Shown here piece by piece: positions 47,693-60,389 of a DNA stretch of 64,000 bases. Each line of letters starts with the position of its first letter. The stretch's first letter is position 1. The translations under genes and the position numbers were made by a program. This stretch comes from Sanderia malayensis. Its lineage: Eukaryota > Cnidaria > Scyphozoa > Semaeostomeae > Pelagiidae. The notes under the pieces are model-generated. The model worked only from the letters and a program-made list of their open reading frames with translations. It did no database searches and had not been told where the DNA came from. Location: assembly GCA_013076295.1 (NCBI GenBank), contig RQOL01000532.1, positions 4,612,288-4,676,287 on the forward strand. The letters are read 5' to 3'.

Positions 47693-48024
47693 TGTAGCGT
47701 TTACGGGTTCCTCTTCTCGGTGCAAGGTCGACACTTTGTTATATAAGATAACCAGTCTTGTTAAGCCAAGTCTAGGCCAGAAGGCCTAGGCCTGTTAGAG
47801 TGATACTCAGTAACAAAGCCTGTTTTGTCTGACTTTCAATGGACAATCTAATAACTAACTGATATTAACCCAACGTACAAAGTATTTAGTTACTGACACA
47901 CAACATACATGGTTCCGTAATTGATGTTCACACAAGGGTGTGTGCCGGACTTCACACAACGTGAAGTCGTCGGCTCTAATTATTACAGAGCACCGACACG
48001 ACAAATGTATACCTATTCGTTACA
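47693..48024 (-). mobile_element. LTR-like block replacing protease and RT of gypsy element 3
   Basis: 332 bp with TGTA...TACA ends (minus: TGTAACGAATAGG...AACGCTACA). A TATATAA box lies near 47741. It sits exactly between the gag knuckle (CFSCGGD) and the middle of RNase H (LSDVERRY). The flanks do not match (TGTAC, AATCA), so it is not a simple insertion. No second copy in the window, so LTR identity is inferred. Confidence 0.55.
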
Positions 48025-48652
48025 AATCACCACCACAAGAAAAGCATTTCTTGGGTTTTGCATTCAATTTGTTTACCTGATTTGTGGTTGCAGTTGAAGG
48101 TTCGGATGGTTCAATGTCTCTGGCTTGATAAGAACTAATTTCCTCCCGTCTAGCATCCAACAACATTTGTTTTAAATCATATCGAGGGTCATGAAGAGCT
48201 TTTTTGCGAATTTTAGAGGATTTCCCCCCTACAATAATCTTTTGTTCAATTTCAAAGTCAATATTTGAAAAATCACAAGCTCTAGATAGAGACCTCAATC
48301 GAGTATGGAATTGGTCTAACGTCTCACCTGCGTCTTGTTTGGCTTCACGAAATTTAAAGACTTCATATCTTCTATTTTTCTGTGGCTCAAAATGTGCAGT
48401 GAGTTTGGCCTTGGCGGTTGAATAATCATCTGCATCACCAGTGTTTGGTATTGGCTGTAAAATTTCACGGACACGGGGGCCTGCTTGATAAAGTAAGAGA
48501 GCACGACGGCGTGTGTTATTTGTAATTCCACTGGCAGTGAGGAAAATCTCGAAATCAGACAACCAAGTCGTCCATCTTGCCGCGAGATTTGCACCAATCT
48601 CGGCGTCTGGCTCGAATTCAGGCATAGGCCTAACCAACCACGACTGAGCCAT
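48025..48652 (-). pseudogene. Gypsy element 3 gag
   Basis: ATG at 48652, 40 bp from the LTR. About 209 open codons: MAQSWLVRPMPEFEPDAE, a WTTWLSDFEIFLTASGI capsid start, ALLLYQAGPRVREIL, ETLDQFHTRLRSLSRACDF, LHDPRYDLKQMLLDARREE, and the first half of a zinc knuckle (CFSCGGD) cut by the LTR-like block. It is the same family as the fragment at 16982-17507. The capsid part is uninterrupted; only the 3' end is lost. Confidence 0.9.
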
Positions 48653-48692
48653 GGAAATGTATGAATGTATACTTGATTTACCTCGTCGCCAA

Positions 48693-48842
48693 TATAAATA
48701 TGTAAACTTTAGTAGAAATTGCCCGATAGAATAAGTATTTCATTTGTGGAGGGCGTGTAATTCGACCGCCATATTTTATGTCTACATTCCAACTGTCTGA
48801 ATTAAATATATTTTATAGTATCCCTGTGACCACATTACTACA
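48693..48842 (-). repeat. 5' LTR of gypsy element 3
   Basis: 150 bp, partner of 37305-37454, followed on the right by the duplicated GATTT. Confidence 0.9.
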
Positions 48843-49122
48843 GATTTACGCGTGCTCTAGGCTTCGTTCACACGACACCGTTTTCATTTCGCTCCGGATT
48901 CCAGAGGCAAAACGGTGGCCATTTTTCACTGTGTTCACACGACACCGTTTTCACTTTTCACAAGTTTAAGCTTCACTTCGCTCCCGTTGCGATTCTTGCT
49001 GTTTCAAATATTTGTAATGTTGCTTTTGCGCCAAAATTTGGCAGCCTATACCCTTTTCCGTGTTAAAAAATTTCCTAATTTTAGCTTGATGAGTAGTTTT
49101 TAATAAAATCAACCATGAACTG

Positions 49123-49206
49123 CAGTCAACTCTGTATAATTCGAACTCTATGGGGGAATCCAAATTTGTTCGAATAACGGAAAGGTCGAATTATACGAGT
49201 TTTCAT
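49123..49206. mobile_element. pogo/Tigger-like terminal fragment
   Basis: CAGTCAACTCTGTATAATTCGAACTC is typical of Tigger-like ends. A partial inverted copy, TCGAATTATACGAG, lies about 60 bp downstream. Small or deleted element. Confidence 0.45.
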
Positions 49207-49713
49207 GTAAGTTCCATGTTTTACCCCTAGCTATCTCCATAGCTCCGTTTTATGGCCATAAACTATAATTTCATGACCAATTTTATGGACTAAAGGCATT
49301 TTAAAGAAACAAAACAGTTTATTAATTATTATAATGGAAAACAAAATATATATGGATTAAGTCACAACGTAGAAAATTGTTTTGCAAAGAGTCCATTACT
49401 TTATTCGGAATGCAAATATTTTATGCACCACGAAAAACTGCAAATCAGCAGACATATTCGAAAAATAGAACACAATTAATTTATATGGAATTTTGTCCGC
49501 ATCGGCGCCCCATATGATTGGCCGACAAGCCTAACCAACCGACGAGAAATCGGAAAATAAGTTTTGCTGGATCCGAAAACAGTAAAACTATATGACTGAT
49601 TTAACAACACAACACAGTTTTACGAATCTTTTCATGAAACTCATTTCATAAATTCATTTCATAATAAGTTTATGAAATGAATTTGAAGATGTGACTAGAC
49701 TAGACTAGACTAG

Positions 49714-49911
49714 TGTATTTCCTCGATTAAACGTTTATTAGAAAGTACAAGATCACAGCCTCTGTCATTGGGTCTAGAAAAAGAGAAAATGGTTTAGTTG
49801 TGCTTTGCCTTTATCCAGCAACAATGCACTACACCAACGTTTGCTTTGTGGGGGGGGGGGCGTTTAACCGAGGGGGCTTCTAATCAAGGGGGCGTTTAAC
49901 CGAGGAAATAC
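49714..49911. mobile_element. 198-bp MITE
   Basis: GTATTTCCTCGATTAAACG at the left and CGTTTAACCGAGGAAATAC at the right are inverted repeats with one mismatch. The right side carries a second internal TTAACCGAGGGGGC copy. No clear target duplication. Confidence 0.65.
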
Positions 49912-50189
49912 GGCATACACAAATTACATTTAGCTTTCCATGAACATTGATCTATGTTACTCAGATCAAAACTGAATTTTAAAACGAAAAACTACAATAT
50001 CAAAATTGATGCGTAAGCAACATATACGCCCAAAGACTAGCGTCTCGATATTGCCTTTCAGAGATTTTCGCAACACAAGGTTTGCTTTCCCAGTATTTAC
50101 GCTAGAGAGGCCGACCAAATCATTTTTTGTTTAGGAATCTATGGTGAACAGGAATATTGAAAAAACTTTAAACATTTTTCCAAAAAATA

Positions 50190-50568
50190 AACGGTGCTGC
50201 TTCTCCAACTCTAAACTCGGGTAGCGCTTAGGTCTTCTATTAGTTCCAAATGTATTGCCCTGGTAATACAACAAAAAAATAAAGCAATATACACTTTAGA
50301 CATCTCACCTTCTGACGTTTTCACAAATAAAGGACCAGCAAAGTCAATTCCAACTCTGATGAACGGTGCTGCTCCTCTAACTCTAAACTCGGGTAGTGCT
50401 TAGGTCTTCTGTTAGTTGCAAATGTATTGCCCTGGTAACACAACAAGAAAATAAAGCACTATACACTTTAGACATCTCACCTTCTGACGTTTAAAAATAT
50501 AAAGGACCAGCAAAGTCAATTCCAACTCTGATAAACGGTGCTGCTTCTCTAACTCTAAACTCGGGTTG
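50190..50568. repeat. Tandem duplication inside BEL integrase, 172-bp unit
   Basis: Copies start at 50190 and 50362, with a partial third at 50534, each with AACGGTGCTGC. The unit includes the BEL segment encoding the VGIDFAGPL integrase start on the minus strand. Confidence 0.85.
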
Positions 50569-53070
50569 TGCTGCCATTGAAGGTGGCTTGTATGATTGCC
50601 CTTCCTATCGTCTGCACGTAACACATGTCTTGAAAACTTTCTTGACAAACTGCCTCCCGTGTGTTATCCAAAATCGTGATCGTACTTCTACCAATGTAGA
50701 TCTCACACCATCATGCGTTACTCTTCTGTGACAATCTAAAACAACCAACTCAGTGAATTCATGACTTTTTGGCAAAAATATAGGATACTTAGCTTCAACA
50801 CTCAAATCAGAATTCTCCAGTCTTCCTGTACATTTCCATATCTCATTGTCTTGAATTATTCCCAGCTGCTTCCGGGCCTTTTCAAACTTTGGGTCACCGC
50901 ATAAAGCACTTTGAACTCCTACCATCCGACATTTTTCTGCAGAATTAATCTCTTCTGCACTGACAGAACCAACTTCCAATTCCCCTGAATTCCTTTTCAG
51001 CTACAAATTTTTAATAAATCGCAAAACAAGACCAGTATCTCTTAGAAGTCTAGATAAGGAACCATACCTACTAACATCCATCACTTTGTCAATACCTAGC
51101 TGTTGTTTTTCTACCACAGCGAAACTTAATGCTTTCCTTTGTTCCTCTAGAGCTTCTTCTGGTTCTTCAAATTCCAGATCTCCTGGCCACTCTTTCTTTT
51201 CCCTAACCAACCACTCTGGTCCACTCCACCACAACTTACTGTGCTTCAATTTCACAGCTGTCACTCCTCTTGATCCAAGATATCAGCAGGGTTGTCTTTA
51301 CCTGGACAATGATTCCAGCTTTCTTTTGGTGCCAATTGAAGGATTTCATTGACCCTGTGCAGCACAAATTACCGATCGGTAAGATGGCTGTGAAGCCAAT
51401 AGTACATCTTGTCAATCCTCACCTGTAAACTCAGTGCTTTGACAACAACATCCATCAATGTGGCTAAAATCCTAGCAAACATTAACTCCGATCTTGGTAT
51501 ACTCAATGGCTTGAGTGGAGCCACTCTTGTTTTAGTACACACAAGCCTGCTAGTTTTACCGTTTGTTGTTTCATACACCAGATACACCATTGCACAATAT
51601 GCCTTCTGGCTGGCATCAGCAAATCCATGCAACTCAGTGCTGATAATTTCATCTGCGCTCTCCTCATTTAAGCGCCTTGTTGGTCTTCCATTTTTGTAGC
51701 TTGAATCTACCCTGCAACAACCTGTCCTTCGCCTTATGATACAACTCTGTCACTTCAGCCTCAGTCTTACCTCCTGTTGCCATGTCATCAACTTAAAATC
51801 CTTGACTTAACTTATTCTGGGTCTTCATCCTTAAACTGATCTATACGGTATCGTAAAACAGCATTTAACAGAAATGGAGATGAATTTTCCCAAATATAAC
51901 ACGTGTAAATCTATATACAACAGCAGATGTTTCCATCTCATTCACTTTTTCACCCAAAGAAAACGTAAACAATCCCTCTCAGATGGGTCCATTCCAATGT
52001 TCAAAAAGGCTTTCTCAATGTCTCTAGCAAGAGCAATTCAGTTTTCCCTGAACTGGACTAGTAAATCAAAAAGCAAGGGGGTCATTGATGGCCCAACATG
52101 CAAACAATCATTCAAGGAAGTGCCCCCCTTCCTGTCTTTGGAAGAGGCATCATAAACAACTCTTACCTTGGTTGTTTCTGCATCTTCACGTACAACAACC
52201 TGATGTGGCAAATAGTGAACCTTTTCACCACTTTCCAATTCAACAACTTCTCCAATCACTCCAGTTTTCAAATGCTCTTTGATTATTTTATCATATTCTG
52301 CAAGGATGTCTGGAGTTCTCTTCAATTTCACCAGTTGACTTTTTAATCTGGAAAGACTATTCGCATAATTTGTGGGCAAGACTTTGTGGGCTGTTTTCCA
52401 AGGTAATTTAGTAGAGTACGTCTTACAATCAAAAGTTGTGTCATCAATGACTTGATCATGCACCTCATTAACTTCCCTGATTCCAATGCTGTCCAGATCC
52501 CACAATTTACTCACATTTTCTTTGGGCATAGATTCCTGTGTAGAAAGTACATTAACATTGCACTTCAAAGCTAATTTCTTACCCTCCAATGGTCCTGAAA
52601 AGACCCATCCAAGTTTGGTTTTCACGGCTACCGGTTGATGGCACTCCCTCCGTCTTGTGTCGTCTCCTTGGAAAATACCATAGATAATCTGAGCCAATCA
52701 GAATATCAAAAGTCAATTGTTCTTCCGTCCTGTAAAAATCAGAGAATTTCAACCCACACAAATGTTTATAGGTCTCGTTTTCTTCCTCCAGATGAAGGTT
52801 CCTAATATTAGCAATAGTAGGAACAATATAAGCTTCAATCTCAACAGGTTTCTGTCCTTCATCTACCACTGACTGATACTGAAGCTTCGCTAGCACAGTC
52901 AGTGTCAGTCGGTCGGCACTAGTAGTGGAGGATTCATGTACAATTATGACATCATCGGTAAAATATGATTGTAAGGCTGTTTTCCGAGCCACACGAGCGT
53001 AATGAGTAAACGCAGCAAACGACGACGAGAGTTCTCGCAAATCATTCCTCAAATTATTAGACATGCGCAT
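50534..53070 (-). pseudogene. BEL/Pao pol remnant 3
   Basis: Minus strand. A protease-like region with KLQYQSVVDEG, IEAYIVPTIANIRN and FDILIGSDYLW (near 52700) is followed by KTKLGWVFSGPLEG. RT starts with CKTYSTKLPWKTAHKVLPTNYANSLSRLKSQL, HYLPHQVVVRED, VVYDASSKDRKGGTSLNDCLHVGPSM (near 52100). Most of the RT palm, including the YxDD box, is not recognisable between 52030 and 51700. RNase H follows with MHGFADASQKAYCAMVY (near 51630), then the WW linker KLWWSGPEWLV (near 51240). The integrase zinc part has HRRVTHDGVRSTL and CVTCRR (near 50610). Many breaks; no LTRs found. Confidence 0.87.
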
Positions 53071-53133
53071 CTGTAATCTAATAAGACTTCACACAACCAA
53101 ATATATTAAATAATATCAGGGGATTAGATAAAT

Positions 53134-53368
53134 ATGAAAATTACATTTTGAAATTTTAATGTTTTGGAGGCATAAAATGGTGTTTTCACAACTCTTTTAT
53201 AATTTAGAGGTCTGGGGCTTAGCCTTATTTTGTACAGTTTTGGCGCGAAATTAAAAATAGTGATAACGATAATGAAAAACTTAACTTTTCAGACCGACAT
53301 TATATTACAAAATCTGAAATATCTTATCGTGAAATTCTGATTCATTTATCTGAAATATAATGAATATC
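53134..53368 (+). repeat. Left TIR of the piggyBac-like element
   Basis: Inverted match to 55962-56194, starting ATGAAAATTACATTTTGAAATTTTAATG. Confidence 0.85.
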
Positions 53369-53713
53369 AAAGAACAAGAGTGGTGAAGCTGGAAAAGTTC
53401 TACTTGACATGACAACTAACATAGATTACCTAAGAAAATAGGTTAGTTCTTAAGTTCTTTAATTTATTATTCATTGATTTCTGCGTCATGCGTCCAGATT
53501 TACGTGGTTTATTTTGATTGTGTAGTTAAGGAAGCTTGAAATATCTCAGAAAGTAGAAACTTGCCCTAGTTAACGTGACGTTAAGTTATTGAGAACCAAT
53601 CATTTACATGATCTCTGCCAAATTCTTGAATACAGTAAAAGCATGTAAGTCGAAACAGATTCCAACGATCTTTTCTTTCCACGTGGTTTATCAGATAAAT
53701 AACTGGCATACGT

Positions 53714-55535
53714 TCATGAAACATCGAAATGAGCTTTGCGAAAGAGCATTTTTTGATAACTACTCGTAAACATTATTGCTGTTGCGCCATAAAGTATACC
53801 GTTGACTAAGACGTACATCTCACAAAGTCTATCGAAAATTCCGTTTTGCTTCCTCACACTTCTAAATTCAGTATTATAATAAGACAGTTGCTGGTTGGTT
53901 TTGTCTACCCCTCCAAACATTTTGCGATATAGTACAGCAACTCTGGGTATATAAATGATGACCTATTCTCTTCCTTGGTTGACTTCAACAGGTTCCCAGT
54001 ACTGCTGGCCAGGCTTAGTGTCATTATCCAAAAAAATTACCACATTGTCGTCGTTCCAATATGTATTGTTTAGAAAACCTTTATAAAGAGACTTAAAAAC
54101 CCAAGAAAAATTTGTCTTGCTGAACGCAAATTTTCCTTACGGCTGCATGGGAAATGAGCAGGTTGCCCCTTTGCGTAGCAATTAATCGAGTATTCCATTT
54201 GCTCTTGCATCTTCCATTAATTTTATTTTGGGAAAGCCACTGTCCATAACAACCAAACGTCCACTGTCTTTAAATTCAGATATGATTTGCTCAACAAAAT
54301 CATAGTTTTTTTTACCATTGCCAGATGTTGTGTACGTTTTCTTCCCCACTTTCACCACATAGTTCGCAGCATAATTTCCACCATTCGCTCCTTTATGACT
54401 TACTTTACAAATCGCCCATCCCATTCTTATTGGCTTGTCTGGATTTCTGATTTTGCTTTTAGGGTTCCTTTTGCTTTTGCTAGTCACTCTTCTTTCATCA
54501 ACGCACATTTTCCAGCCAACCGTCCACTTTGATAAAGATTTCTGTCTGAGATATTCCACTCGAGAGTAAATATTCTGCAATGGATGGTAGTCTGAATGAT
54601 CTGTAGGTGGCAAGGACGAAACTTTGAGAACTCAAAATGCTTTAGCATAAGGCGAAAGACTTCACGGCTCATTTTTTTCTTTATTTCTGGCTGTGACTGC
54701 AAGGGGTCCTCACTCCAAGCCCATCTATATTGCCGATATCCAAGAAGACTGAGATGCCATTTGATTGCAAAGAAACCTGTTACAAAAAGTATTCCTGCCT
54801 CATCTCTTGAAATCGCCCAGTTTTTTCAAAGAATGATGGATCTTCAGCGCCATGTTCATTTGTACTTGCCATACATGCCATGATAAATTCGTCGCCCTTA
54901 TACCTTCAAATATCTCATGTGGTTTTGTAACAGCATCAAACATAACTGCAGGACTCCCATACTCAGAAATTCTGTCTGACGGAATAATAGAACCTTGAAA
55001 GTCTGCTTCCGACTCTCTAAGCCAGTGGCATCATCCAAGTTGACCATCGTCACCTTCAATACCATGAGAGTCATAAACTTCTCTATCATCGTAGGCCATG
55101 AGCTCGTCATATTCTTCAGCTGACCAGAGACGGACATTGGTCATATTTGGTGGTGGGGCGAATAGTGACAATTTGCCGACAAAATTCTAAACCAAGAAAC
55201 CGAAGGTTAGAGCTCTGGTTGGGTCAAGGGGCGAAGCCCCTATCCAAGTTTTGGGGCTTTGCTACTTTCTTACCTCTCGAGGTTTTTAAAATGTGAACAA
55301 TTTAGAAAATAAATTAGAGTTCAGTTACAATTACAATATCTTTGAACTTTGTGCCTTTCGTTTGGAAGAAAAAGTCACACTTGAAGGCCTCTTTTGGTTC
55401 AGATGCTGCTTCATCTGAGCACAACTCGTCAAATCCTTTTTCTCGCTCTTCGGCTTGCAAAATCATATTCTGTTCCTGACTTTTCTGCAATTTCTTTCGC
55501 TTGAACAATAAACTCGTCAAACTTAGGATCATTTC
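53714..55535 (-). pseudogene. piggyBac-type transposase
   Basis: Minus strand. An N-terminal acidic region (near 55080-55530) leads to KKKMSREVFRLMLKHFEFS (near 54650), a common start of the transposase domain. It continues through KSLSKWTVGWKMCVDERRV (near 54520, first catalytic Asp), RMGWAICKVS, VEQIISEFKDSGRLVVMDSGFP (near 54250, second Asp) and MFGGVDKTNQQLSYYNTEFRSVRKQNG (near 53900, third Asp). Piggybac enzymes cut and paste at TTAA with a DDD triad; all three Asp positions can be placed. Multiple frameshifts and stops, for example near 55020 and 54820, make this a pseudogene. A C-terminal Cys-rich finger was not recognised. Confidence 0.82.
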
Positions 55536-55961
55536 TTAATGAATTTCCTTAATGCATGCGTCGATAAGGAGAAGAGCTTCGGCCAAGTCAATCTCACGGC
55601 CTTGTAGTATTTTGCTCGGGATGTTTGTCGTTTGCATTATTTGATCAAATATGACCACCATGAGCGTAAATTCGAACTTTGATTATAGTAAGGATTCCAT
55701 TAGCCTTTGTTACGATGTCAGGCACCATTTCGTCGTTTACGTCCCTTGTAAGTTAAGAAACTTTCAAGAATATATAGTAAAAATCTGTCTAAGTAAATAC
55801 CGACAAAATGCCGAAAAAGTTAACATTCACCGACAAATAATTTTTTGGGGGGTCGTTCGCCCCCCCAAACCCGCCACAATATCCGCCTCTGCAGCTGACA
55901 ACAAGGATAATGAAGAAATATCACTTATGCTTTCGCTATCAGAAAAATCACTCTCCGCTTC

Positions 55962-56194
55962 GATATTCATTATATTTCAGATAAATGAATGAGAACTTAA
56001 CGATAAGATATTTCAGATTTTGTAACATAATGTCGGCCTGAAAAGTTATGTTTTTCATTATCGTTATCATTATTTTGAACTTCGCGCCAAAACCGTACAA
56101 GACAAGCCTAAGCCCAAGACCTCTAAATTATATAACATTTGTAAAACACCATTTTATTCCCCAAAAACATTGAAATTTCAAAAACAAGTTTCAT
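55962..56194 (-). repeat. Right TIR of the piggyBac-like element, merging into satellite
   Basis: Its outer ~60 bp (CCATTTTATTCCCCAAAAACATTG onward) recurs as part of each satellite unit that follows. Confidence 0.85.
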
Positions 56195-57530
56195 ATTCAA
56201 ATTCAGCACACCAAAATTGTACTTTCCACAAAATTTGATGCAAATTGAACGAGTTTGAAAAGCTGTACATTGCCCCCTTCTACCCCGTTTTATTCCCCCA
56301 AAACATAGATTCAAAAAACAAGTTTTATCTTCAATTTCAGTACACCGAAACTTTACTTTCAACAAAACGTGATGCGAATTGAACGAGTTTGAAAAGCTAC
56401 ACATTGCCCCCCTTCTACCCCGCTTTATGCCCTAAAAACATGAAAACTTCAAAAAGGCAGTTTCGAATTCAAATTCAGCACACCAAAATTGTACTTTCCA
56501 CAAAACGTGATGCAAATTGAACAAGTTTGAAAAATTGAATAATGCCCGCTTTTACTCCATTTAGTGCCCCCCAAAAAATGACAATTTCAAAAAGTAAGTT
56601 TCATAATCAAATTCAACACACCAAAATTGTACTTTTCACCAAATTTGACCCAAATTGAACGAGTTTGAAAAACTGCATATTGCTAAAAGTGGGAAGTCAC
56701 CAAAAGAGGGAGGTCGTCAAAAGTGGGAAGTGGGAAGTTATCAAAAGTGGAAGGTCACCAAAAGCGGGAAGTGGGAAGTTACCAAAGGTAGGTTTATCTG
56801 ATTATGGTGACATTTGCTTCCCATAAGGATAGCAAGCGGACAACACAGAGTATGAAGAGAGAATCTCAATAAAGCATACACTAATTATCATATCCATGGT
56901 TCCTACGGCTTGTGTCACGGGCGTTAAAGTTGGAAAGAAACAAACGAGCTTCAAAGGAATTATTATATTGAAGAACACCCACTTTGTCTGAGAAAAACCC
57001 ACTTCATCTGAGAAAAAGTGGGAAGTCATCAAAAGGGGGAAGTCGTAAAACCAAAATTGTACTTTCCACACAATTTTATGCAAATTGAACGAGTTTGAAA
57101 AAGTGCATATTGCCCCGTCTACCCCGTTGTATGCCCTCAAAACATGAAAATTTCAAAAACCAGTTTCATATTCAAATTCAGCACACCAAAATTGTACTTT
57201 CCACAAAATTTGTTGCAAATTGAAGGAATTTGCAAAATTTCATCAAAAGTGGGAAGTCATCAAAAGTTGGAAGTGGGAAGTCAGGAAAAAGTGGGAAGTC
57301 ACCAAAAACGGGAAGTCATCAAAGTGGAAAGTGGGAAGTCAAGAAACATTGGGAAGTCAGCAAAAGTGGGAAATTATCATACCATATTTGTACTTTCCAC
57401 AAAATTTGATACAAATTGAAAAAGTTTGAAAAATTGCAACAAAAGTGAGAAGTCATCAAAAGTGGGAAGTGGGAAGTCAGGAAAAAGAGGAAAGTTATCA
57501 AAAGTGGGAAGTCACCGAAAATGCGAAAGG

Positions 57531-60163
57531 GAAAGTTACCAAAAGTGGGTTTATCTGAATATGGTGACTTTCGCTTCACATGGATAAGGTAAGCGAACAA
57601 CACAGAGTATGAAGAAAATCTCAATAAAGCATACACCAATTATCATATCCATTCTTCCTACAGCTAGTGTCACTGGCATTAAATTTGGAAAGAAACAAAC
57701 GAGCTTCAACGGAATAATTATATTGAAGAAAACCGACTTTATCTGAGAAAAACCCACTTTATCTGAGAAAAAATGGGAAGTCACCAAAAGTTGTAAGTCG
57801 TTAAATGTGGGAAGTGGGAAGTCAAGAAAAGGTGGGAAGTTATCCAAAGGGGGAAGTCAAGAAAAAGTGGGAAGTCAGCAAAAGTGGGAAGTCATAAAAC
57901 CAAAATTGTACTTTCCACACAATTTCATGCAAATTGAACGAGTTTGAAAAAGTGCATATTGCCCCTTCTACCCCGTTTTATGCCCTCAAAACATGAAAAT
58001 TTCAAAAACCAGTTTCACATTTAAATTCAGCACACCAAAATTGTACTTTCCACAAAATTTGATGCAAATTGAAGGAATTTGCAAAATTTCATCAAAAGTG
58101 GGAAGTCATCAAAGTGAAAAGTGGGAAGTCAAGAAACATTGGGAAGTCAGCAAAAGTGGGAAGTCATCATACCATATTTGTACTTTCCACAAAATTTGAT
58201 ACAAATTGAAAAAGTTTGAAAAATTGCAACAAAAGTGAGAAGTCATCAAAAGTGGGAAGTGGGAAGTCAGGAAAAAGTGGAAAGTTATCAAAAGTGGGAA
58301 GTCACCGAAAATGCGAAAGTGAAAGTTACCAAAAGTGGGTTTATCTGAATATGGTGACTTTCGCTTCACATGGATAAGGTAAGCGAACAACACAGAGTAT
58401 GAAGAAAATCTCAATAAAGCATACACCAATTATCATATCCATTCTTCCTACACCTAGTGTCACTGGCATTAAATTTGGAAAAAAACAAACGAGCTTCAAC
58501 GGAATAATTATATTGAAGAAAACCGACTTTATCTGAGAAAAACCCACTTTATCTGAGAAAAAATGGGAAGTCACCAAAAGTTGTAAGTCGTTAAATGTGG
58601 GAAGTGGGAAGTCAAGAAAAGGTGGGAAGCTATCCAAAGGGGGAAGTCAAGAAAAAGTGGGAAGTCAGCAAAAGTGGGAAGTCATAAAACCAAAATTGTA
58701 CTTTCCACACAATTTCATGCAAATTGAACGAGTTTGAAAAAGTGCATATTGCCCCTTCTACCCCGTTTTATGCCCTCAAAACATGAAAATTTCAAAAACC
58801 AGTTTCACATTTAAATTCAGCACACCAAAATTGTACTTTCCACAAAATTTGATGCAAATTGAAGGAATTTGCAAAATTTCATCAAAAGTGGGAAGTCATC
58901 AAAGTGAAAAGTGGGAAGTCAAGAAACATTGGGAAGTCAGCAAAAGTGGGAAGTCATCATACCATATTTGTACTTTCCACAAAATTTGATACAAATTGAA
59001 AGAGTTTGAAAAATTGCAACAAAAGTGAGAAGTCATCAAAAGTGGGAAGTGGGAAGTCAGGAAAAAGTGGAAAATTATCAAAAGTGGGAAGTCACCGAAA
59101 ATCCGAAGGGGAAAGTTACCAAAAGTGGGCTTATCTGTATATGGTGACTTTCGCTTCACATAGATAAGGTAAGCGGACAACACAGAGTACGAAGAAAATC
59201 TCAATAAAGCATACACCAATTATCATATCCATTCTTCCTACAGCTAGTGTCACTGGCATTAAATTTGGAAAGAAACAAACGAGCTTCAACAGAATAATTA
59301 TATTGAAGAAAACCGACTTTATCTGAGAAAAACCCACTTTATCTGAGAAAAAATGGGAAGTCACCAAAAGTTGTAAGTCGTCAAATGTGGGAAGTGGGAA
59401 GTCAAGAAAAGGTGGGAAGTTATCCAAAGGGGGAAGTCAAGAAAAAGTGGGAAGTCAGCAAAAGTGGGAAGTCATAAAACCAAAATTGTACTTTCCACAC
59501 AATTTCATGCAAATTGAACGAGTTTGAAAAAGTGCATATTGCCCCTTCTACCCCGTTTTATGCCCTCAAAACATGAAAATTTCAAAAACCAGTTTCATAT
59601 TTAAATTCAGCACACCAAAATTGTACTTTCCACAAAATTTGATGCAAATTGAAGGAATTTGCAAAATTTCATCAAAAGTGGGAAGTCATCAAAGTGGAAA
59701 GTGGGAAGTCAAGAAACATTGGGAAGTCAGCAAAAGTGGGAAGTCATCATACCATATTTGTACTTTCCACAAAATTTGATACACATTGAAAGAGTTTGAA
59801 AAATTGCAACAAAAGTGAGAAGTCATCAAAAGTGGGAAGTAGGAAGTCAGGAAAAAGTGGAAAATTATCAAAAGTGGGAAGTCACCGAAAATCCGAAGGG
59901 GAAAGTTACCAAAAGTGGGCTTATCTGTATATGGTGACTTTCGCTTCACATAGATAAGGTAAGCGGACAACACAGAGTACGAAGAAAATCTCAATAAAGC
60001 ATACACCAATTATCATATCCACTCGTCCTACAGGTAGTGTCACTGGCATTAAATTTGGAAAGAAACAAACAAGCTTCAACGGAATAATTATATTGAAGAA
60101 AACCGACTTTATCTGAGAAAAACCCACTTTATCTGAGAGAAAGTGGGAAGTCACCAAAAGTAG
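57531..60163. repeat. Higher-order repeat, 790-bp unit
   Basis: Nearly identical copies start at 57531, 58321, 59111 and 59901 (partial), anchored on the GTTACCAAAAGTGGG(T/C)TTATCTG junction. Confidence 0.9.
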
Positions 60164-60389
60164 GAAGTCGTCAAAAGTGGGAAGTCAAGAAAAAGGGGAA
60201 GTCAGCAGAATTGGGAAATCATCATACCAAAATTGTACTTTCCTCCAAGTTTGATGCAAATTGAACGAGTTTGAAAAATAGCATTAAAAGTGGGAAGTAA
60301 TCACAAGTTGGAAGTGGGAGGTCAGGAAAAAGTAGGAAGTCATCAAAAGTGGGAGTCATCATATCAAATTTGTACTTTCCACAAAATTT

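Larger units (their letters stand above)
37305..48842 (-). mobile_element. Gypsy element 3, outer member of the nested stack
   Basis: 150-bp LTRs at 37305-37454 and 48693-48842 are flanked by GATTT on both sides (37300-37304, 48843-48847). Reading right to left: primer-binding site TTGGCGACGAGG at 48692-48681, gag, a replaced segment, RNase H, integrase, and the purine tract AAAAAGGAGGTGG before the 3' LTR. A BEL element (39105-47663) is inserted in RNase H. Protease and most of the reverse transcriptase are missing. Confidence 0.92.
48848..50189. other. Noncoding stretch with MITE fragments
   Basis: No gene. GTTCACACGACACCGTTTTCA occurs twice (near 48869 and 48935), a pattern common at hAT-type MITE ends. 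Also contains CTAGA repeats (49694-49712) and a G run (49851-49860). Confidence 0.5.
53110..56194 (-). mobile_element. piggyBac-like DNA transposon, decayed
   Basis: Inverted repeats of about 235 bp (53134-53368 and 55962-56194) flank a piggyBac-type transposase on the minus strand. Both contain TTTATAATTTAGAGGTCT-like and GTTTTGGCGCGAA motifs. A TTAA lies at 53106-53109 beyond the left arm, but no TTAA is found at the right, where the arm continues directly into a satellite array. Confidence 0.8.
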
